Shown in pieces: positions 26,501 through 41,500 of a stretch of DNA of 64,000 nt. The notes under the pieces were generated by a model. It was given only the letters and a program-made list of their open reading frames with translations. It ran no database searches and had not been told where the DNA came from. Positions within the stretch are counted from its first letter, which is position 1; each line of letters opens with the position of its first letter. Origin of the DNA: Oxyruncus cristatus (Eukaryota; Chordata; Aves; Passeriformes; Cotingidae); assembly GCA_013399855.1 (NCBI GenBank), contig VXAY01002371.1, positions 2,226,883-2,290,882 of the forward strand, in the 5' to 3' direction. The translations under genes were made by a program, and so were the position numbers.

Positions 26501-29500
26501 CTAAAGTGCATATTTGACTTATGCTCCAAAAGACACGCACATATCCCTTGTAAGTGGAATCGAGTTCTGGTCCTGTAGGCGTTTTGCTGCGGATGATGTT
26601 TTCTGTTTGCTGTATTTGGAAACGACTGGTGTCTAAGGCCTTGTCCAGCTGTCGGATACGTGCTTCCAGGGCTCCGGGTTCTCCTGTATCAAAACCAAAA
26701 AGAGTGACTGTCAACCAAATTTTTCTAAAGGTTTTTCTTTTCTTTGCCCAGGCAGAATAGTTATCAGGAATACTATCTAGATTAGACAGCAAAGGAGAAA
26801 TGTGGCTGCAGTAGTAAGAGTGGTACAACGTCAAAGCAAAGCGGTAACTAGTTACGTTAGAGGGTGTTAGCAACCTTCAGAGGACTATACCAGTGAACAT
26901 GCTTGCCATAAGCATACTACCAAAGCGTCCACAGTTTAAAGCAGACTTGTAAATTATTCTGAAGGGACTTTTCCCCCACATTGAATGCCTCACCTTCTTT
27001 TAAGGGGAAAGTTCTCAGCGAAGCGTACTCTAACCACACTCATTTTTGAAAACGCCGTGCTCCCTTTCACAAACACTCTCAAATAAAACCTTGTAACCCA
27101 AATGCCCACTTGTATGATCTAAATGCATGAGAAAATTTATCTTCATTTCTTTTTGTATTACTTTTCTCCACTAAAAAACAATGGAATTTCAATCTCCATG
27201 AATGGATCCTACTTGAATAAAATATTAAAGATTAAAAGCAGCATACAAATGCTAAGTGATGCTGCTATATTCTCAAAGTCCTTCAACGACTGGACATCTT
27301 GAAGGCCCACAGCAAGTAGTCACTGACTGATTTAGGCAGCCACACTAAGCAGAAAAATGTGTAGTATTTTTCCAATTAGGTATTTGACAAAGATGATGCT
27401 TAACATACCTGTAAGATGGTATTATTCACTGAAGCCATTATGAACTTATACGTATGTTTTTGAAGCAGGACTAACTTGTATTTTCCTTATAGAGGTAAGC
27501 TGTATTCTGTGATATGAATTAGCTACAGACAACTCTAATGTGAAGCAGGCTGGAGCCTAGAGGACCACATGAGATCCCTCTTATCCATATTCTATCACTG
27601 CGCCTGATTTGCATCTGTTTACAAAGACCGTTTGAATTTATTCGTAGAGACACAATTAAAAACATGCATAGAAAAGGAAAGCCTTCTGTCCATCTAATTA
27701 AAGAAAATGGAACCTCTTGGATGATTAATATTTTTTTCATATAAAACACTGACTCACCCCAAATGGACAGGACAAAGTGCTCAATATTGCTTTTCCATCA
27801 CTACTTTTAAAATGTTCACAGGTCAGAAAACTAAACACATTTTCCATAAGTATTGGTATTATACTCTTAATCAATTATAATATTATTTCATTAATTTGGG
27901 GAATACATAAGAATGGACAGTGGACCTGAGGCTTGTGTCAAAGACGCTTCAATGTTTGCTATTTCAGATTTGCAATGAAGTAATTATTTAAAAGAGTTCT
28001 CGAGAACTGTGAAATCATGAAAAAATGTATTTGCAAGTGCATCTAATCCCTCCAAGAGTGTAATCTAATAAATGGAACAATAGGTTTAATCTTGTGTAAA
28101 AACATAATGAGAAAAAGAATATTTTTCCAATATACAAGGCTATGGTAAAGTCATTGGACTACATTACCTCAACTTCACATTTTTATCACATGAAACTACA
28201 ACTAACCTAAAAGTGTATAATAATCTAAGCTGTGGTTGTGTTAAAAAAAATAAATGCAAACCTGAGAAATTAGGATTTGCTCTATAACTTTTCCTTCTGC
28301 CTTAATCTTTGCAGAAAATACTCTTCTCTCAGAGAGGTAACAACGTATTAAGACCCACTGAGGGACCGCAGAGAATAAAGACCAGTCAGATCAGATTAGT
28401 CCAGTTAGCCAAGGTAGGAGGGCTGATACTTCAAACATCATTGTTTCATCCATGCACCTAATGATACCTTTAAGCACAGTAGTAAAGCAGGATACTTCTA
28501 CGTTAAAATGCCAATGCTGCCATGTAAGAAGTATTTATCTTGTAAGTTGTGAAAAGATAGAAGATGCTAAGAGAAGAGAAAGAAGTTACACTTTCGCACT
28601 GTGGTATTTGCATCTGGCTATGCTTAGTCTTTCATGATGCCTACCAGAGATATTTCTGAGGGCGTTTTCTGTGAGTGTTACATAGGCCTCAAGAGTTTCA
28701 GGGATCTCTACATCTGAAAAAATAAAAGCACAGTCTAAATTGATGGGTCAGCAATGGCTGTCTCCTTACAGCAAGAGTCCTTTTCATGAGATGGAATATA
28801 TAAATGCTTCTGATAGCAAACATTCTCTCTGGAGAAGGAAAAAGATGAAGACTGCAACATACGGAGGCTGCTACAAAGTCAGTTATCTAGGCAAACCTGA
28901 CTCTTTTCAGAGTAATGACCTGGAAAGCAAAAGGCAGCCACAAGATCAGAGTATAATACACTAGTATGTCTTCTCCCACTACTAGCTGCATCTTGGCACT
29001 TTCGCTTGCTAAGATTTATTACACAAAGCACACATTTATAAAGGATTTCCAACTTCACTGGAGAGCAAGACCCAAATCCCACCTCAGACTAAGCACTCAG
29101 TTGATGGAGTCTTGCCTGGGTAAGGACTGAGTTAAGATTTACTTAAACACTTGATGATTTCATCTGTGGATCTCTCCCACATCATTTCTTCATCAGTTTG
29201 TTCTGCGCTTCTTGCCATATCCAGTATAGTTTCTTCTAATCAGAATAACTTAGGATGCAGTGCTGTTACAGATGACATATCCCATCTGGCAGGCCACAAA
29301 CATAAATAGACAGCCCATTCCCTGCGATATCATATATTCTTTTGCCATTTTCCAGGGTTGTCATCATCCAGGAAACTCCATCACTATGTCTAAGACCAGA
29401 GGGCCACTGAGATCACTCGGGAAATGCTATTTAAAGTCATCAGAGGCTATTTAAAATACTTTTCCATGAGAATCTTGGCCAAGAAATCTCACACATAATA

Positions 29501-32500
29501 TTTGCTTCTTTTTACTCGAAAAAACCAGAACACACAGTTTGCTACCATACCTGCTATACCAGCTGCTCCTCTCAGGTAGAAGTCCTTTTCTTGTCCTCCA
29601 TCTTCTTCAGAGTGCAGTGCCCGTGAAACAGCTGTCTCCAGGTCTCTGCTAAGGTCATAGTCATGATCCCACTCCAGGGGAATCGAGTCCACACTCGCAG
29701 GGGTATCTCTCCCTGATCGCTCACTTCTCACCGGCTGAGAAAGAGGTAGCGAAAGGTTGGAAGAGGGGTGCGGGGAGAGAACGCTGTCCGCAGATTTGTC
29801 ATGCCAGCGTATGTCAGAGAGATCTGCTGATTCATCCAAATCTACCTCTCTGTCAGAGAGGTCATGTTCGTCATCTGTTAGCTAGAAGCATAATGCAAAC
29901 AGAACCAATCAGTGAAACGTGCACAGGCACTGCATGGTCAGCCTGGATCAGTGAAATAAAGTAGCATTAGGTGACAGTCACGTGATGTGGTTTTCATTTT
30001 TCATTCTTTTGCCCTTCCCCTTCATTATTTTTAAGGTGTACTAAAAAAACAAAGCAACAGAAGAGCGAAGTGCCAGCTCATTTTAATTACTTAAGGCACC
30101 ATAAAATCTCACATCAGGCAAATACTCCAGACTTTTACTGATTTAACTGCAAGGGAAAAGTTAGAAAAGTTAGAGAAAGTTAGAAAAAGCTCTGGAATCA
30201 CTTCATAGAAAGCATGTGACCTTTATCATAAGCACTGCTCTCTCTATGTTCTTTCATATTTTGAAACCCCTGGATTTTGTTCCTTTCTTTCAGTAGGACT
30301 TTAGCTACCAAAAAATGTTTTCCTCCCAATTTTTCATCTGTGTGTTGAGTTCTGGAGATAAATTTCCATCTCTTCTGATGGGGAGAACCATTTTATCATT
30401 GTCTTTTAAAAAAACCTCCAAACTCACAAAGCTGCCCATCAAACTATCTGACAGTGGAGGGAGATGTTTCTATTACCAGTACCACACTGCTACCTATAGG
30501 AATAAAGTTTTATAAATCTCCAATTTGCATGGATTTTCATTACAATTTACAGAAGTCTGGTGAGTTTGCTCTCTGAATAGGACATAAACAGCATATAATG
30601 AAGGAAGGCAGACGGTCAGGGTTGTAACAAAATTTAACCACAGGACGTTCAGAAATTTATGCAAGTTTTATGTTAGTTCATTTCAAGATCTTTCTCTCTC
30701 CTCATTCTCACATTTGTAAAATGGCACCAAACCAAACAAATAAACATATATGTAAATATACACACAGGAAGACGGATAAGTTTCTTGTGATAACGTTCCA
30801 CACGTCCAAAGACCTCTTGGCAGTAACGACGCAGCTCATCTAGTTCTTCTTCAATGACCGCTGCATCCAGGGGCTCACTTTTCTCAATGAGTTGCTCACC
30901 TTGCACAATTATCTGCTCAATTTTGTTGTTATTCAGTGAAATTTCTTGCTGGAAAGCCTGAGTAAAAAAAAAAGCCATGCTTTATCAACAAAATCAACAT
31001 GACAACAACCTGGGTAATTAAGAATGCAAGTCTTAAGAGCTTTACAGAAAGAATGGTGTGGGTAACAAACAGGGATTGTTCCAAATATTCTGTCATGAGC
31101 AACAATGAGCAATTAAATTTAGCATTCCACAGTATTTCAAGCCAAAACCAGTGATACTTCATGGTTTACCATCTCATTCCTCACTTGCTGTATTTGGACT
31201 AAACAAGCCACGCCCATGACCAAATGTCAAGAATGAAAACAGATGCTAAACCTGAACCACTGGAATTTTGGATAATGTGACATTTCTGTTTTTCTCTCCA
31301 GACAATGATTTTTCTGATGCAGAAATGGTTGACAAATGTAGCAATTATTAGATATCAGCAATAATGGAGACTTGAGTGATTTTTATTAATATTTCCTCTT
31401 TGGATGAGAGAAAGGAGGTTATCAGACTATCACCTTTTCTTTTTACATTTTTCACAGCTCAAAGATCTTTTACACTGATAGAAAAGTACATACTGAAACC
31501 TGACATAGCCCATAACTCCTGAGGTTGAACTCTCAGCCTGCAAGTAAAGGAACCATATCAGGCTGCATTTCTGGATAATGTCTCTTAAATTCTTTTCCCA
31601 CCATGGCATGTTTTTATCCCTTCTTTCATCCCTCCTTCTATAACTACTCAATTGTTCTTTACCTTAAGTTGCTTTATCTTTGCTTGGACATCACACTCTG
31701 AGAAATGCTCGATGTTGGTCAGCTGCAAGTCCATCTCTGTTAGCCATACCAGGATGCTATCGCGTGCTGTTTCAAACTCCTCACGCTGGCTGATAAAATG
31801 CTGGAGAGTGGAAAATAGAGCAGCATGAAACGACCAAACAACATGAAAACCCCCAGCGATAGTGGGGAAATGGCTTTTGTTCCCATCAAACCTAATTTAA
31901 ACTCAGTACACCATCTTCTTTCATTTCCTACTTCTTTCATTACCTTTCTAAGGTTCCCTCCTGGGAAACATTGTCTTTACCTGCAATTAACTGACCTATG
32001 AAAGTCATCTTCCGTGAAGAAGGTGGTGTTTCAGGTCACCAAGCATTTCCCTACACACTATGCTTTGGTTACCCCAGACAAAGGGAACTAATAAACTTCC
32101 TTCTTCTTCCAAAGGTAGAAATCCCCTCAAAATCACTCTGACTGCAGATGCATTAAACTGAAAGCTTCTGAAGTACCCTTGATCTATAACTACAGTAGTG
32201 AAATTGAAATCTTAAAAATGGAGAAATACTTTTAGCCTGCGCAGGATGGAGGTAACTCGCTTTTGCAAATTGTCCCATCTCTGGTTCCCCTCGTGAACCA
32301 TCTGTTTGAGGCTGCAGTCAGAGTCAGTGCGGTTCTCTCGGGCCAGGCGTCGATACTGTTTGTTGATCAGTTCCAGCTGAGTCAGACTTTCATGCACTTG
32401 TCTCTGGAAGGCCTAAAGCAGTATAAACAAAAGACACCACTGGATTTTTAATTACTGAAATCAGGGTACATATATAGGTCTCTTGCTTTATTTTGACCCT

Positions 32501-35500
32501 AATTCTACACTCTGATCTGTGTAAAGCTGATAAATTTCACTAGTTGTAGACATGTCCGGACGCCTACCCTCTAGAGATAGTGCCTTCTGATAAAATTGGC
32601 AAAAAAAAACAAACCTAAAACTTGAACCCCAACAAGCCAAAGAAAACCAACCAGAAAAAAGTTTATAGAACTGACATAGTTCCCTGAACAAGAAATTACA
32701 ATATGAATACTCACTACAAAGGCAAAGCAAGCACAAAGAACGCCCCTTCTTTCTACTCAGTCAAATGCCTTTCTATTTGAGAGCAGAAATACAAACAATG
32801 AACATGACACTTTTAAAAAAAGAACAGAAATCCAAGACTCCTGTGGCTTCATTGGATTTCTTTACACATACTGAATTTACTGAAATGCAAACATTGAAGA
32901 GATTTGAGCAATTGTTTATTCTGTGTTTTACCAAAAATACTGAAAAATTGTGTTGAATGAATCATCTCTTTATCTTCAGTATACCAGTATATAAATTTAA
33001 TAAGGGGAAGTGCCAGGTTCTGCACCTGGGATGGGGCAATCCTGGATGTATGTACAAACTGGGGAATGAGATGCTGGAAAGCAGTGTGACGGAAAAGGGA
33101 CCTGGGGGTCCTGGTCGACAACAAGTTGAAGATGAGTCAGCAGTGCCCTGGCAGCCAGGAGGGCCAACAGTGTCCTGGGGGGCATCAGGCAAAGCATCGC
33201 CAGCTGGGCAAGGGAGGGGATTGTCCGGCTCTGATCTGCACCGGTGTGGCCTCACCTAGAATATCATGGCAGTTTTGGGCACCACAACATAAGAAAGTTA
33301 TTAAGCTCTTAGAAAGTGCCCAAAGGAGGGCTGGCTACAAAGATGGTGAAGGGCCTTGAGGGGAAGCCGTATGAGGAGCGGTTGAGGTCACTTGGTCTGT
33401 TCAGAACCTGGAGGAGGAGGGGAGACCTCACTGCAGTCTACAACATCCTCACGAGGGGAAGAGCAAGGGCAGGCACTGATCTCTTCTCCGTAGTGACCAG
33501 TGACAGAACCTCAGGGAATGGCCTGAAGCTGTGTCATGGGAGGTTTAGGTTGGATAATACGAAAAAGGTTCTTCACCCAGAGTATGGCTTGTATATTGAA
33601 ACAGGCTCCACAGGGAGGTGGTCACAGCACCAAGCCTGACAGAATTCAAGAAGCTTTGGATGATGCTCTTGGGCACATGGTGTGACTCCTGGGGACGGTC
33701 CTGTGCAGGGCCGAGAGTTGGACTCGATGATCCTTATGGGTCCCCTGCAACTCAGCATATTCTGTGATTCTGTGAAGTAAGTTTTGTCTCAAAATAGCAA
33801 TGGAAAGAAAATTTCATGAATATTCATGCCAACTTATGTCTGGGCAAATGTTGGCAACATTTACTTTTGATGCTATTGTAAAAGCCTCGGTCATGCACTA
33901 GGGTGCACAGGTGACTTAGCCCATGAGTTTCATGTTGTGACTAGCAATCTGTCCTAGTTAGAGGGGCTGGGACCAGTTTATCAGGATGTGGGTATAACCA
34001 AAACTGTGCATTCTACACCCTCTATGTAATTTCTGATGGACTGTTAATAATGGACCATTTGCAGCAGCTGCCCAGGGCACACCTGACACCTCAGGCTACA
34101 AGCTGGGTGTTAAAGAACTCTGTGAGTTGTGTTTCTTTGTCTCCACACCAGTGGCTCAGCTGTGATAACTCCCCTCGGGGAGGAATTAGCACCTTCGCAC
34201 CCAGCCTGAGGGGTCATCTCTGCTAATGGGCCATACTGGACTGGCATAATAGGCAGCTGCAACGACCCAGACCATCAGACTCCAAAAACATCCCATGACT
34301 GAGTTAAATCACCCATTGTGAAACTCCCCACCCTGGGGGAGGTACTGGACATCCCCACCTGAACCTGAGCATGTGTAATCTTGGGGTTTTGGGACTTCTG
34401 GTACCACTTGTTGGATCCAGAGGAGGACCAGAACCTCAACAGGGCTGTGACTGCCACTCTCGACAGGACTGTGATCATCACTTGGACAGAACTGTGACCA
34501 TCATCCAGACCAACAGGTTCCCTTTCCTTTTACTTTGCCCCCAGGAGGCCATGTAGTGCTCAGCACAGGGGTTGACAAATGCTGTTCTGTTCTATAACCC
34601 CAGGGTGCGGGGTTATACGTTTGTCTTTGTGGGTTAAAACCAGTTTTCCCTGTATCACTGCATTTATTGTAATCTTTTTTTTTTAGTAAATTGTAACTCT
34701 GACTTGTAACCTCTCTTGAGTTGGGTTCATTTCTTCTGCTGCTACACTTTCAAATCAGCACACAATCACAAAGCTTGGAGAAAGTACCTTGTAAAGAAAG
34801 GTCTGAATTAATCCTTTAAAAATCATAATAATAAAGGATGAATAATATTTTTCAAAAATCTACTTTTTTTATCTTATCACAGAAATAGAAAAGCAATCAT
34901 TCAAAGGAAGACTTAAAACATAAACTAAACCATCTCTCTTATAACACAAGTAGGGTTTGGATCTCATTGTAGTTCTACAAACTCGCTCTCTGATATTCCT
35001 CACAGTGCAAATAAACAGTCAATCTTTTGGAAAACTAGACACCTCCCTTAATAAGGACTATAGAAGTGTGATAGGTAACATACTTCAACACAGAAATTCT
35101 AATTACACATGAGTTTTCTACATAAAAATATATAACTATTCATTTTGTATCATTCAAAGAGAAAAATGAAATAAGCACATTTCTGCTGTATTACCAGAGA
35201 GGAAAGTAAAGATATGTTGGAAAAAAGATCAAAGTCTGTAGAGTTCTTTCAAAATAACAATTCTCTTAATTAAAGGGCCATCAAATTGGGTAGGGGATAG
35301 CCAAAAAGGAGCAAATGGGCTTGCAACTGGAGTGAAATGCTCCGTAAAACTGAATTAATTTAAAATTGCACAAGGATTCCTATATTAGAGGCACAAATCT
35401 GACTGTATTTAGTAGGATCATGAAACCTAAAAGTGTGCAGTTGTTGTTTCACCTGTTACCAAGCCTCCTCCAGCAAAAGAACAGCTGTTTATTTGCTTTT

Positions 35501-38500
35501 CATTTTTTCATCTCAGCTACACATGAATTCAACTGCTGCATTCCTTCCTGCAACCTCTTTTCATTTCTCCATATACTACTGGAGAGGAAGGAGTTTGACT
35601 TCATACAGTGAAAGCCATTTCTGACCTCTGTGCTCAGGAATTGAAAGGTTCTTATACGGTCTCATGACCTCTTTTTTTGTTGTTGTGTTGTTTTTTTTTT
35701 TTAATTCAAGTGCAGATACGGAGAAGCAAACAAAATTAGAAAAACTCTGGTTAAAACAGAAACCTGCTTCTGTTAATATCTATAAATGGCTGACTTTATA
35801 CTGACTTCACAATGAAGTTGCTGAATTCTGCTGCATTTGAAAACCACAATTTTCCAGCTTGCATTCCTGGTATTCGGTAGGCACAGAAAGTAGGTGTTCA
35901 GGAAAAAAAAAAAAAAAAAGGAAGGAAAAAAGAGAAGGAACTAAACTACATGGAAAGCAGGCTTATGGAGAGACTACACTCGTCTCTTCACATTTAGTTC
36001 CTGCTGACAGCAAAAACGTCCACAATTATGCTGGAGAGGAAAGTTCACCATGACAGTTGAGGTTCAGTGAAACAGACTTCGGGCAAAGTTAGATCAGCTG
36101 TGAAAATCAAAGAGTCAATATACTTTTGGTACTGCTTCTCAAACATAGACTTGCTAAACAAGTGATTTAGATCCTGATCACCTAGCGAAGGGACAAAGGG
36201 AAAGAGGTCTGAGGTAGAGTACTTGTGTCCAGGAAGCAAACGTTTTAATACTATGGTAACCTAACTCGCCATAAGGAAGTCTGGCATAGTGAAGTCTGTT
36301 TAAAAACAAAACCTGGCCAGTAAATTCAGAAATGTGAATGCCAATTACAAAACTCAAATCAGCACTTCACAGTTTATGTTTTTGATTTAATTGTTAAACC
36401 AAAAAGTATTAACTGGTCTCAGACGTTTAAAATTTGCATTTCTTCTTCACGGCAAATACTTCATAGCGGTTGACTTTACAGAATTGCCTAAATGATTTGT
36501 TCTCTTTCTCGAGGATTATTTTTCTCTCTCATCTTGATATACTGTTTGCAAATATGAATCCAAGCAAATGATTTTCACCTGTGACTAGCCATATGATATG
36601 TGTGCTTTACACACGGGTATACAATCCGCTGTGATTATGAGACAAGCCATCATAACATAACAGACACAACAGAGCTCTGTAACAAGCTCCTGAGCACTGA
36701 CCAAAGTGACAGCTTGTCAGTTTTGAAGCATGCACTTCTAAGTCACAGGGGGACACCATGTGGACATGTAACAGCATTTGCATGAACATAAATTTCAGGT
36801 GTAAGGCTCTAAAAGGGAGGTATTGTGCATTATAAAAAAAGAGTTCAGAGAGTTACAGAAAGAAGAGGGGGATAAAATCAAAGCAAAAGGTAAAACATGC
36901 AGCATGCATTTGAAGAGGTATTTGGTGAAGGAAGATTTATGGAGGCTCTGGAGCACCTACTGTCTGCACATATGAAAAAGTTGCAGAAATAAAAAAGGTG
37001 AGAAATCTAGCTTTGATGAATAAACAGTAAGGGAGAGTGAACTGATTTATTAGCATTTCCAGTTGCCACCTTCCACTGTTTTTTCATCCTAGAAACCTGA
37101 TGCTGAAGGCAGCTACGAAATCATCAACTCCACTATATTAATACAGTGTCTCTGCTGAGTGACTTGGTTATGGGAAGGAGGAACACCAGCTGGCTGCTGC
37201 AATGTGATTGGTAGGTATTAAATTTCAACCACTATAAATCACCTCAAATTTCTTCAGTTCTTCCTTAGCAACAGTGTAAAGCACACCAGAGGAGCTTGGG
37301 AAAGCAGCTGTCCTCTCAGAGACTTTTAACCAGTCTTCAAATCTAGAGTAGTCATCCAAAAATTTTTGCCATAGCCTCCAGGTCTCTTCAATTCTGCAAC
37401 AGATAACGGAAAATTAGGGAATGCTTGGACTGATGGCCAGTTGACCTACAGAACTTTAACCAATCTTCTACAACAGCAAACTAACGCTGTACCAGACAAT
37501 AACTGACTATTAATCTAACTCAGACATCCAGGCTACAAACAGACCACAGGGAAGGCTGTCTCATTCCAGACTGAGCTAGAATAAGATGAAGGCATTTATT
37601 TTTTTTAATGCATCTAATTTTGGAATCAGTATAAAAAAAGTTATGTTTGTAACAAGAGCTCTAAAACCCAAGCACATGTTAAATAACTTCTGAAATACAG
37701 TCCCACTGTAGGTACCTAAGCCAGTATTTTAGAGATCAGAAAATCCACACTACCTGCAACTGCAGAAGTTTTCATAGAGAATGTCAAAGAAGTTGCAGCA
37801 TATATTTTGAAGTTGTCATTATTACGCATTGCAAAGGGACATAAACTTTTTTTTTTTCCCATTCACCAACTGGTGGTAAAATGCTTTCTCTCAATATACA
37901 CTGTAAGTGTATTTTTATTTTAAAAACTCCAAAAGTTAATGTTTAAAAAAAACCCCAACTTTTCAAGGGAATATGTAAAAACAGCGGCAGACACTTGAAA
38001 CTGGAATCAAATGGGCTTATACTGAGACTGTAAAATGCCAAGAAGTTCAGCATCACTTGATTTAAAATAACAGAATCTTTTCCGGGACAGAACAGCAGAA
38101 CATACAAAATACATATTTCCCAATCTTAGACATGCAGGACTAAAAAGCACCTGATCTATGCAAAATTTATGCTTAACTGACGATATGTTGTTCAAATGGA
38201 AGTTTGACCTCTGGAAAGTTGCTTTTTAATGTGAATAATTATTTCTAGTACAATACAGATCCTAAATACCGACTGCTCAGTACAAATCTGCTAAAGCATA
38301 ATGTGTGCATTGTAAGAAGGTAAAAGAAAGTTCAATGTGTTGTTCCACATTAACTTAAAATAGTTCTGAATTGGTTTGTTGGACACAAAAGTATGAAGAG
38401 CCCATATATATTCAAAGATAGATCTTATAAGCTGTATCTATATATATTCTATATAAGAATGGCAATAGTATAAAATGACTTAAAGATATCAGTCCATGGA

Positions 38501-41500
38501 TATAGAGCAACACAACTTAAAAGCAATGAATGTTTTGCATAAAATAGAGAAAAAATTTACTAAATACCTTAAGAAGACTCTACAAAACCAAAGATCATAA
38601 AAAGCTTAATTCAGCATTTTGAAAAGTCATAAATTCTACCTAGAGTTGTTTATATAACTATGTAAACATCAAAGAAATAAGATTAATAATTTACAATGAT
38701 AATTAATACAGGAGTTTAAACCTGTAAGCATGTGTTATTACTAGTCAGCAAACAGTACATAGCATTGGCCCAATCTATCCTACATTATTACTGCCGTTGA
38801 AATCACCCATGCTATCCGATACTGGAATAGAAAAAAATGAATCTTCTGGATATGATGGGCATGCAGCCTACAGATAGTCTAAGCTTGTGCAATAAACCAG
38901 ACTGCACCCAAGATTCATGGGTGCCGTGGCCCTCATTTGCTCAGCACAGTAAAGGTGGGCAGGTGAGGAATCACAGAATCACATGGAATCACAGAATCAG
39001 ATGGGTTGAAAAGGACCTCTGAGCATCAAGTCCAACCCTTGATCCACTACCACTGTGGTCATTAGACTATGGCACAAAGTGCCAATACAGTCTCAAAACT
39101 CCATACGAGTACTCAGTCCCAGATTTCTTCCACATAAACAAAACCAGACATAACAGAAACTGTTGAGGAACATTAGGTACATGAAACCTCTAATACCTGG
39201 AATAACATTCAACCCATTCGATAACTAGTTTCCCCATTAATCTCAGTAGTTCTAGGTCAAACTTAAGTGTTATAGCCTCCCTTTTAGGTCACATTTTCTA
39301 AATCTCTTGGAGTTCTGCTATCATCTAAGCTTTCTCTAGTTTCTCTCTCATTCCTGTGAAGCATGGGAAATATCACATCATTCTATCAAAGGACTTGTGA
39401 GTGACATTTGATGATTTTTATCTGTACCTTGTACAAATGCATATGCAACCCAAAATTTTGGGGTTCCACCCAACCCCACCCCCCCAGCATAGAAGCTATT
39501 GGCTTTTATTAGGTATATATGATCTTTTACTGACCCCTACACTCTTTTATTCAGTACTGCAACCATGTAACATACATACAACCCCTTATTTCTGCCTGTG
39601 GAAGGAAATACTAATTAGCAGGAATTTTAGACTTACTTAAGTCGCCTTTCCATTGACATTGCACAAATGTTCCTCCATCTCCTGTCCAGATTGCGTGTAG
39701 CCTGCTGGATAGAGTCACACTCTGCTTCTGTGGCACAAGCATCACAGTCATGAAGAAGTACTTCACACAGATTGAGAACAGATGCCACTCCAGTGCTGTG
39801 TTTCTCTATGTCCCTCTGAAGTTCCTGCAGGTGAAAAAATTAGTTCTTCAGAGAAATTGCAAAACATGCATAAATGCATTTCTCTTCTACTTATTTAAAA
39901 AAAATTTAAAAAGCTTGCAAACAGAAGAAAAACATCTGATAAATACCAATAAGAGACTATGCAAGTAGTGTTGCAATGTTATCAGTTAGGCCAGGAGAAT
40001 CTGGCAGCATGCACAGCTCTCCCAAGGGAGTACGAACACCAAACCATTACCTGAGACAAACTGCCAGAGCTCTGCATGCTCCGCTGAGCATCTTTTACAC
40101 GCATTTAATCAACATCACCAATAAATGGTAGAATTATTCCCAGCCCTTTCCCACTACCACAGAGAATGTAAAGCAGAAATTAGTAAGAGAAGTGTGAGAA
40201 GAAAATATGTGAGTGATCCTTCATGAACCTACTCTTCCCCAGGTGAGCTAGCTGCAAAATTGCATGTTTGACATGAAGACTGGCAGCAGCATGTGTTGAA
40301 CAGGGCATGTGTAGTAGATTTTTCTTCATTCAACTTTCCAGTTCTGTAGCATTTTCATTGGAAAAGGAAAATTCTGGACACCTAAAGAAAATGCACTCAC
40401 ACTGTTCTAGCACTTACTGTATGTAATCACTACTATTTTTCCTGTTGGTTTCTTGGTTGCAATGGCTTGTTCTACACTAATGATAATGCTTCATCTCAAA
40501 GTAATATTTCAACTTCAGTTTTGAACTCCAGATTCATGTTAAGACAAGCCACAAAACTAATTGGCTGTTGCTGTTGGATCAGAGCAATGAAAAGAAACTC
40601 TGCTTGACTTCTGTCTACATTTGCAATGCGTCATCACAGTATTAGATGTAAAAAATCAGTATGGGCAATAATAAAGCCAAGACAACATAATTCCAAGAGT
40701 GATAAAGAAATATTAATGAAACTATGTCAGAAAGTGCTATATTGCATCTAGAATACTACACTCACTTCTGATTCAGGTGAAGAAAAGAACTATTAGGATA
40801 ACTAAAGATGCGGAAGTTTATTTAGGAGAACAAGAATTTGGCAGCTTGAGGACGAGTAGAAATAAACTTCTCTTTATAATTTTGCAATGGAAGTAAACTA
40901 AAGGGAAATACATTGTCAACGTATTGTGCCTAAAAGCATTTAAGGTCTAACCAGAAGGACTTTTCTTACAACTAGTAATATGATCTGAAAATGCCTTCCA
41001 GAAGGAAATGAGATGTAAATGTTGAATGTAAAAACCTCAGGAAATCTGAAATGGAGCAAGGTCAACCTATATCAATCATTTGATTTGGTTGTTTGCGATA
41101 ACTGGGCTTGCATTCAGTGAAGTAACTTTTTTATCCTCTCATCTATGAAACAAAGTTATTGTGTAAACATCTACATGAGATCATCAAGTGGAAAATCATG
41201 TTTTCTGTCTCAAGGATGGCCTTTCACTTTCACTTGTCTGAAAAATACTTCCGTTGATAAGTCAAAGTGCTTATTCTTCTATCCATCCTGAAACATTACA
41301 CAAGGGTGGATACTATAATCAGATGTAATATTTTATGAAACACACACTCCAGACAGCTATGAGACTTGAGGTTAAGTAGGTTCAAGTAACACAATCTCCT
41401 CTCTGATGTTTTGGAGTACAGCAGTACTGAAAACTGCCAGTTGTGGGTCCTAAGCGTTCCCAAGGCTTAAACTTTTTTTTATTCACTGACAGAACCTTTA

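Larger units (their letters stand above)
32413..37242 (-). other. SYNE1 intron, 4.8 kb, with CR1 and solo LTR
   Basis: Holds a 0.78 kb CR1 copy (about 33,000-33,775), a solo LTR (33,950-34,762) and a poly-A/purine tract at about 35,900-35,940. No exon recognised. Roughly a third of the intron is inserted retroelement. Confidence 0.85.

Noticed and set aside
32957..33639. Several overlapping frames of 60-107 codons on both strands
   Set aside because: They lie inside a CR1 LINE copy and are broken remnants or antisense shadows of its ORF2.
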